Shown: one piece after another, positions 55,753-64,000 of the stretch
How positions within the stretch are numbered: position 1 is the first letter of the stretch
How the letters are laid out: every line of letters begins with the position of its first letter
Assembly: GCA_023052935.1 (NCBI GenBank)
Contig: CM041292.1
Coordinates: 102,030,426-102,094,425 of the forward strand
Reading direction: 5' to 3'
Origin: Piezodorus guildinii
Taxonomy: Eukaryota > Arthropoda > Insecta > Hemiptera > Pentatomidae
Length of the DNA stretch: 64,000 nucleotides
Translations under genes and position numbers: made by a program
Notes under the pieces: model-generated
Told to the model about the DNA's origin: nothing
Database searches by the model: none
What the model saw: the letters and a program-made list of their open reading frames with translations, nothing else

Positions 55753-58437
55753 ATGACTACACCTAACTCCTTATCCATTCTCCTTTGGAATGCGAATGGT
55801 GTTAGAAATCACACTGACGAACTTACAGCTTTATTGCAAGACAAAAACGTTGATGTAGCACTTATTACTGAAACTAGACTAACCACTAAACAGTTGTTTA
55901 AAATACCTCAATACGTAACATACCGTACGGACCACCCAGACGGAAAAGCCCATGCCGGTACTGCTGTCATTGTGCACCAGTCCCTCTCCCACCACATACT
56001 CCCAGTCCCCTCCTATGATTTCCTACAATGCACCGCCATAGTAATCAAGACTTTTTCTTTTCCGATCACCCTTGCATCAGCGTACTGCCCTCCTAAACAT
56101 TCCATCTCCAACATTCAATTCGAATCCTTCCTCAATTCCTTAGGAAACCACTTCATTCTGGGTGCAGACTTGAATGCTAAGAACCAACAATGGGGTTCCA
56201 GATCCACGAATTGTCGTGGGCGGAATTTACAGTCTGCACTCAACTCTAGACGTTTCAACCTCCTGCCTCCTGACTCCCCTACCTACTGGCCAACTGATCC
56301 TAACCGTAATCCTGACATCCTTGACTTCTTCATCCACAGCGGATTAGGCTCCCTAAACCTGTCGGTGACTCGCCTTGATGAACTGTCCTCTGACCATAGT
56401 CCATTGCTCCTTAAAGTATCCCTAATTCCTATTCCTAAACCCACCCCACCGTCATTTATCAGAGGACCAGTAAACTGGGACCTTTTTCGCCAAATCCTGA
56501 ACAGTGATATTGATCTCAGAGTGAAACTCAAAACTCCAGATGACCTTGACGATGCCGTAAACTCCTTCACCATCGCTATTCAACAAGCTGTTTGGACTGC
56601 CTCCTCTCCCAAGCACTCCCAGATAAGTCATAACCAAAATCATTTACCACAACACCTCATAGACCTCATCCGCACCAAACGACGATCCAGATCCTTATGG
56701 CAACGCACCCGTCACCCCACAGATCGCCGCTCCTATAACTTTTATTGTAGACAATTAAAGAGGGAGCTGGCGACCTTCCGTTCCCAATCCTTTAGTTCCT
56801 TCCTTTCTTCTCTTTCGGCTTGTGACAATTCTCTGTGGAATGTCACCAGGAAAATTCTAAAATCCCACCATATTTCCCATCCCCTCCGTCGTAGTAATGG
56901 CTCCTGGGCTGCGTCTGATGAAGACAAAGCCGAGGAACTTGCCAAATACGTTTCCGAAGTCTTCACACCTCATCCAGAATCCCATCCAAACCACACTGCA
57001 GTGGTGGAAGAGTTCCTTCAGTCTCCAATCCCGCTTTCATTACCTCCTAAAGCAGTTAATCCCTCTGAGGTCAAATATCTTCTCCGAAAACTTGCACTCC
57101 GTAAATCTCCTGGATACGATCTCCTCACTCCTCAGATTCTCAGACAGCTTCCATTTAAATCCGTTATATTTCTTACATATATTTACAACTCCATTCTACG
57201 CACTACTCATTTTCCTCTCTTATGGAAACATTCCACAATAATTCTCTTCCTAAAACCAGGTAAACCTCCTAACACTACGACGTCTTACAGACCTATCAGC
57301 CTACTCCCAATCCTTTCAAAAATCTTTGAAAAAATCCTCCTCAAACGAATATTACCTTTATTAGAATCCCACACTATTCCTTCCCATCAGTTTGGATTCC
57401 GATCCCAACATTCAACCGTTCAGCAAGGGCTCCGAGTCGTTGACCATATTTCCTCTGCCCTTGAGAACAAGGAGTACTGCTCGGGCGCATTTCTGGACAT
57501 AACGCAAGCATTTGACCGGGTGTGGCACCCGGGATTACTCTTTAAGCTCAAAAACCATTTACCCCAATCCTTATACCTAGTCCTCCGATCCTATCTATCA
57601 AACCGCTCCTTCCGAGTTCGCTGTGGTGCAGATTATTCCAATTATTATCCAGTCGAATCCGGTGTTCCTCAGGGAAGTGTCCTTGGTCCTTTCCTATACA
57701 ATATATACACGGCTGATATTCCTGTTTGCCCTAATACTTTCCTAGCAACGTACGCTGATGACACAGCTATCCTATCCTCTCACTTAGATCCCGAAATTGC
57801 ATCTATAGGCCTCCAAACGCACCTTTCTCAAATTGAAGACTGGTGTAACAACTGGAGAATCAAAGTGAATCAATCCAAATGCAAACATGTCACCTTTAAC
57901 CTTCGAAAACAATCCTGCCCTCCAGTTCTCTTTAACTCCGTTCCGCTTCCTTTCTCCGACACAGTCCGGTATCTTGGCTTCCTTCTGGACAAAAGACTAA
58001 CTTGGAACCCGCATACTAGACTTAAACGACAAGAACTTAATCGACGATTCGGACAATTATACAGACTACTGAACAGAAATTCTAAATTATCTATCGAGAA
58101 CAAACTGCTAATATACAAGACAGTACTGAAACCTATCTGGACCTACGGACTTGAACTGTGGGGGACAGCCAAATTTTCTAACATCAAACGCATTCAATCC
58201 TTCCAATCAAAAGTCCTCCGAACAATAGTTAATGCTCCTTATTATGTATCCAACCATACCTTACACCGCGACCTAAATATTCCATTTATTTTAGACCTTA
58301 TACCATTAAAATTCTCTAAATTCCATCAGAACCTTATCCATCACCCTAATCCCCTAGCTCAATCCTTATCCAGCTCCACACATCCTTACCATCCTCCTAG
58401 AAGGTTAAAACGGCAGTGGCCTCGAGACCTCTTGTAA
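55753..58437 (+). CDS. jockey ORF2, endonuclease and reverse transcriptase
   Basis: 894 residues, uninterrupted. The APE-type endonuclease (about 1-225) has LLWNANGVRNHTDE, ITETRL, LGADLNAKNQQWGS, PDILDFFI and SSDHSPLLLKV. The RT (about 450-720) has TTSYRPISLLPILSKIFEK, FLDITQAFDRVWHPGLLFKL, ESGVPQGSVLGP and TYADDTAIL (residue ~667). The C-terminal region holds KPIWTYGLELWGTAKFSNIK. No RNase H, as usual for jockey. It nicks chromosomal DNA and copies the element RNA at the nick. All catalytic motifs look present, so the protein may be functional. Confidence 0.95.
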   Translation: MTTPNSLSILLWNANGVRNHTDELTALLQDKNVDVALITETRLTTKQLFKIPQYVTYRTDHPDGKAHAGTAVIVHQSLSHHILPVPSYDFLQCTAIVIKTFSFPITLASAYCPPKHSISNIQFESFLNSLGNHFILGADLNAKNQQWGSRSTNCRGRNLQSALNSRRFNLLPPDSPTYWPTDPNRNPDILDFFIHSGLGSLNLSVTRLDELSSDHSPLLLKVSLIPIPKPTPPSFIRGPVNWDLFRQILNSDIDLRVKLKTPDDLDDAVNSFTIAIQQAVWTASSPKHSQISHNQNHLPQHLIDLIRTKRRSRSLWQRTRHPTDRRSYNFYCRQLKRELATFRSQSFSSFLSSLSACDNSLWNVTRKILKSHHISHPLRRSNGSWAASDEDKAEELAKYVSEVFTPHPESHPNHTAVVEEFLQSPIPLSLPPKAVNPSEVKYLLRKLALRKSPGYDLLTPQILRQLPFKSVIFLTYIYNSILRTTHFPLLWKHSTIILFLKPGKPPNTTTSYRPISLLPILSKIFEKILLKRILPLLESHTIPSHQFGFRSQHSTVQQGLRVVDHISSALENKEYCSGAFLDITQAFDRVWHPGLLFKLKNHLPQSLYLVLRSYLSNRSFRVRCGADYSNYYPVESGVPQGSVLGPFLYNIYTADIPVCPNTFLATYADDTAILSSHLDPEIASIGLQTHLSQIEDWCNNWRIKVNQSKCKHVTFNLRKQSCPPVLFNSVPLPFSDTVRYLGFLLDKRLTWNPHTRLKRQELNRRFGQLYRLLNRNSKLSIENKLLIYKTVLKPIWTYGLELWGTAKFSNIKRIQSFQSKVLRTIVNAPYYVSNHTLHRDLNIPFILDLIPLKFSKFHQNLIHHPNPLAQSLSSSTHPYHPPRRLKRQWPRDLL

Positions 58438-58715
58438 AATGTATATTGGAGTTCTAGCATTGGCTAGATTCTCCACTCACGTGCTGTATGCTTGTGAATT
58501 GTATATAGGTATGAGTGACTTTTGTATATATTTTATTGATTTTGTTTTGTATATATGTATATTGTATTATTATTATATAAATTTATTGTTTTGTATATAA
58601 CGTGTGAATGTAGTATGAATGTTGTACTTCATCACTATTAAAAATGTCCTAAATTGGACAGATTGTAATATTGCTCAATAAAGAATTGTTTCTAATATAA
58701 TATTGTTAGTTTTTA

Positions 58716-58915
58716 TTCTATAATATTTCTCTTTCTTTCTTCTCTCACTGTTAAAAATAATAATTACGTTTCCATTGTCTGTTGCCCAATCATGTTATAA
58801 TATATTTCAATTGTACATAAATGTTATTTTTAAGAGACCCAGACCCAGAATATAATTATGTTCTATTCTTTATGAGGCATATAGTTGTTCATAGTAAAAT
58901 TATGTTGTTAAATTA
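58716..58915. other. Unassigned AT-rich sequence
   Basis: Short spacer between jockey copy B and SINE-C; nothing recognised. Confidence 0.4.
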
Positions 58916-59160
58916 ATGACAATGAAATGGTTTGTTAGTTTATTCATTATATGTCACTTTTATGCAATTGTGGCTAATCGTACGATGCTATAGTGAGAGT
59001 CGTAAATTTTGTCTATTCAGATTTTATTAGTTATGGGTCTTTAATCGCACAGCCTCTGAACCGCCATTTTACGTTTCCTCTAAGGACAGCATTACTAAAG
59101 ATTTTTTAATGGGAGGCTGTTATGATAACCACTACACCAAAGGTGATCCCAAAAAAATGG
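58916..59160 (-). mobile_element. tRNA-derived SINE, family C, minus strand
   Basis: The reverse complement reads GGGATCACCTTTGGTGTAGTGG then TTATCATAACAGCCTCC (A-box region). The B-box part is missing. It then follows the body of the 62.45 kb copy in order: a TCTTTAGTAATGCTGTCCTT block, GGCGGTTC-GAGGCTGTGCGAT, and CACTATAGCATCGTACGATT AGCCACA. The frame overlapping it (59109-59294) is not a gene. Confidence 0.7.
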
Positions 59161-59570
59161 AATTTAGTACACATTTATATTTAAATAATATTATATTCAA
59201 ACCGCAATCCAATTCGGGTGAAACTGATGTTGGTCTCATAACCTTTATTGTCCGGATTTTTCAGTATAGGCTGAAAAAGGTAGTATTTAACTAGACCTGC
59301 AAATAAGCTTTTATCGGACTTTCAATAGTTTCTGATCCATCATTATGATCTCATTTGATCCGATAGATCGATTATACGATAACATTTGTAATTTTAAAAA
59401 AAAATCAATATCTATTTGCGAACCAAAATATCTATAATAAAGATGTATTCGCTCATAATATCGTAATTATATATAATTATTTTTTTTAAACATATTTATT
59501 GATATCTACAACTGTATATATAATTATAATGTCTTAAGACCACTTTTTATTTCCTGCTGTATTATATTAT
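59161..59570. other. Unassigned AT-rich sequence
   Basis: Nothing recognised. Confidence 0.4.
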
Positions 59571-59797
59571 GCGGCGTTAGTCGGGGGGCGACCCTAAGGT
59601 ATGGAGACCCTCCTGGGGCAAACCCAGCCTCTATAAAGTGGGTACCCAAATTAATTGGGTAAAAATCTGGCGGCTGAGCGTGATTAAGGCCTAATCACCT
59701 CATTGCACTGCCGTTGGCCTAGAAACAGTACGAATCTCTATATGTACTGAGCCCAAGACCTCATGGGTTGTAGTGGTACGGGTTTTTTTTTTTTATT
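59571..59797 (+). mobile_element. SINE family A, 5'-truncated
   Basis: Matches the body and tail of the 7.1 kb SINE from GCGACCCTAAGGTATGGAGA to GGGTTGTAGTGGTACGGG and a T run. The tRNA-like head is lost, as in incomplete reverse transcription. Confidence 0.82.
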
Positions 59798-59810
59798 AAA
59801 ACCATACACA

Positions 59811-62438
<2,628 letters not shown>

Positions 62439-62448
62439 AATCTTTTCT

Positions 62449-62732
62449 GGGGTCACCTTAGCATAGTGGCTAGCATAACAGTCCTCTATGGCCAAAGTGA
62501 CGGGTTCAAACATGCAGGTGGCCCAAGGAGTTTTTAATAGAAGTGAAAAATCCTTAGTTATGCCGTCCTTCGAAGGAGACCTTAGAAGGTGGTTCCGAAC
62601 CTGTGCGATGTCAGGTACTCACTCGTTAAAGATCCCAATCCTAATTAAACCTGTATAGCCAAATTTAGGACTTTTATTGTAGCATCGTCCGATTAGCCAC
62701 ATCAGCATAAAGTGACTTTAAATAAATAAACA
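62449..62732 (+). mobile_element. tRNA-derived SINE, family C, full length
   Basis: 284 bp flanked by the 10-bp duplication AATCTTTTCT (62439-62448 and 62733-62742). Head: GGGGTCACCTTAGCATAGTG with A box TAGCATAGTGGCTAGCAT and B box ACGGGTTCAAACATG. The body ends TTGTAGCATCGTCCGATTAG CCACATC and an AAATAAATAAAC tail. Related to the minus-strand copy at 59 kb. Confidence 0.88.
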
Positions 62733-62742
62733 AATCTTTTCT

Positions 62743-64000
62743 CAAATATGAGTAGAAATATAGACGTACAATATACCGTTGGAAGATTTAAAAAATGTGC
62801 AATAAAATAAGTTTTACAAGTTAACATATGTCGCTATAAGCTTATGAATATATTGAAATATGATATTTTTAATGAGGAAGGTATTTAAGGTTTTCCACCA
62901 TACAAGTTATATTCTTCCATTCAGTACGCAAGATTTTAGAAACAATATTACGTTCCAAATCGCAAATTGTTAAAATAAATGGAAAGTTGTTATAAATCCA
63001 CAAGGTGACATCGCTACTCATTTTTTCTACTTTAAAGATTATTTTTAATGTAAGATTATCCATGAAAGTTAGTGTGGGATATTCTTGCTTTGAAGACTAT
63101 TTTCCTCTATCTCCTCTTTCCTATCTGGCATAAAATCATTTCGCGGTACTTGGTTTTTGCGATAAAATGTAAATCGGTTAAACAGTGCATTTTTAAATAA
63201 ATATGACACCACATCCACATTTTGCCTGAGAGAAGGGAAGGCGAGTCACTAGTTACAAAATAAGCTTCTCTTCCTTCTCTGGACAACTGATTTAAAGGAG
63301 GTATTATAATCAATTATGGTAGTATATCATAGATCTATGTTTATTCATTTATATGTTTATTCAACTTATTCTAGATTTAAGTTTCTGCGCATTCCTGATG
63401 TGCGATGTGAACATCGGACGGAACTGTTTTCGTTTCCTTATAGTTAATGAACTATGTTTAAACTAATCGAAAATACGGTGCTGTACAAGACGGTATGTGG
63501 TGCACAATCGGAGATAATGTTTTTTTCTAAATTTGTTTGATTATGCTTAAAGGCGTAAAACTCCGAGATAATCAACGCCTATAAAATCACTTAAATTAAA
63601 GAAATTTTTGGAAGAGGAGTTCTATTTTCACTTAAAGAAAATAATCATAATAACGACTAAGTGAAGTGAAAATCGAATAACTTTATAAAAAAAAAAAAAA
63701 AAAAAAAAAATCAATGTATAAATGAAATAGAGAATAAAAAAAATATATAAATAGATAAGTAGAATAAAAAAAATATTAAAATAAAATAAAAAAAATTATA
63801 TATAAGACCTATAGTTTCGACAAGAGCTGGTGTGCTTTCAAAAAAGTCATAACCATTCCTATTGACGCCTCGTCATCTCTCAAAATACTGTTCAAGTTTG
63901 AAATCAGGCCTATTCTATTAATACTTTCTATATAATGAGTGCACTCTTCAAAGATGTGCTTTATGGAAGGGTGGAGCTGCAGTAGGTGCATTTTGGCGGT
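62743..64000. other. Unassigned AT-rich sequence to window end
   Basis: A small minus-strand R1-like piece lies at about 62765-62800 (ACAATATACCGTTGGAAG). The SINE-tail-like GGCGTAAAACTCCGAGATAA TCAACGCC occurs at 63553-63580. An A run spans 63688-63710. Minus-strand frames at 62869, 63107 and 63809 show no recognisable domain. No host gene is supported. Confidence 0.4.

Larger units (their letters stand above)
54110..58700 (+). mobile_element. jockey-clade LINE, copy B, full length with intact ORFs
   Basis: A 4.59 kb element flanked by a perfect 15-bp duplication TATTGTTAGTTTTTA (54095-54109 and 58701-58715). The 5' UTR starts ACAGCTGATGCGCTCGATGA. ORF1 and ORF2 are both uninterrupted. AATAAA lies at 58677-58682, 18 bases before the end; the tail is not a plain poly(A). 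Same orientation as copy A, about 17 kb away, and clearly diverged from it, so this is a separate insertion and not a segmental duplication. The best candidate for a recently active element here. Confidence 0.95.

Noticed and set aside
37129..58700. Segmental duplication explaining the two jockey copies
   Set aside because: Each copy has its own different target duplication, and the flanks do not match, so they are separate insertions.

Overview
This window is AT-rich nuclear DNA of an animal, most likely an arthropod and probably an insect. The evidence is its repeats: jockey-type LINEs with CCHC-knuckle ORF1 proteins, a cecropia/Hsmar1-type mariner, a Ty3/gypsy element, a foldback family and several tRNA-derived SINEs. 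I see no bacterial-style operons, no rRNA or CRISPR array, and no host gene I can defend. Three short open stretches (18.7, 33.2 and 61.9 kb) could be exons but are weak.

Layout. 0-3 kb: fragments of a dispersed ~0.9 kb repeat (called R1 here) and a ~300 bp repeat (E). 3.0-6.4 kb: a 3.4 kb foldback element (FB1) whose arms are mirrored arrays of a 109-bp unit capped by 21-bp tandem repeats. 7.1 kb: a SINE (family A) with a 14-bp target duplication. 8.07-15.5 kb: a decayed Ty3/gypsy element with a 4-bp AACT duplication; a second foldback (FB2) sits inside its 3' LTR. 15.5-16.5 kb: a LINE remnant. 17-28 kb: R1 copies, some nested or inverted, with a solo LTR (20.95-21.38 kb), SINE-A pieces and, inside one R1 copy, an internally deleted mariner (27.64-28.54 kb). 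29.1 kb: a small inverted-repeat element with a hammerhead-like core. 33.5 kb: a palindromic MITE. 34 kb: an RTE-like LINE fragment and a poly(A) retroposon end. 37.13-41.89 kb: jockey copy A, full length but broken. 41.94-46.95 kb, minus strand: a second LINE family, full length with a 13-bp duplication. 47-52 kb: mostly unassigned, with a LINE remnant at 47.6-48.0. 52.6-54.0 kb: an old LINE interrupted by SINE-B. 54.11-58.70 kb: jockey copy B with both ORFs open and a 15-bp duplication. 58.9-64 kb: two SINE-C copies, a truncated SINE-A, a long AT microsatellite and unassigned sequence.

How the parts fit. Jockey copy B could in principle encode its own ORF1 RNA-binding protein and endonuclease/reverse transcriptase. 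The SINEs, foldbacks and MITEs are non-autonomous. Nesting gives relative ages: R1 before mariner, gypsy before FB2, old LINE before SINE-B. The most unusual item is the minus-strand LINE. Its ORF1 and ORF2 share one frame and are separated by a single TGA followed by C. ORF2 has no ATG ahead of its endonuclease domain, which points to stop-codon readthrough or another non-standard way of expressing ORF2.
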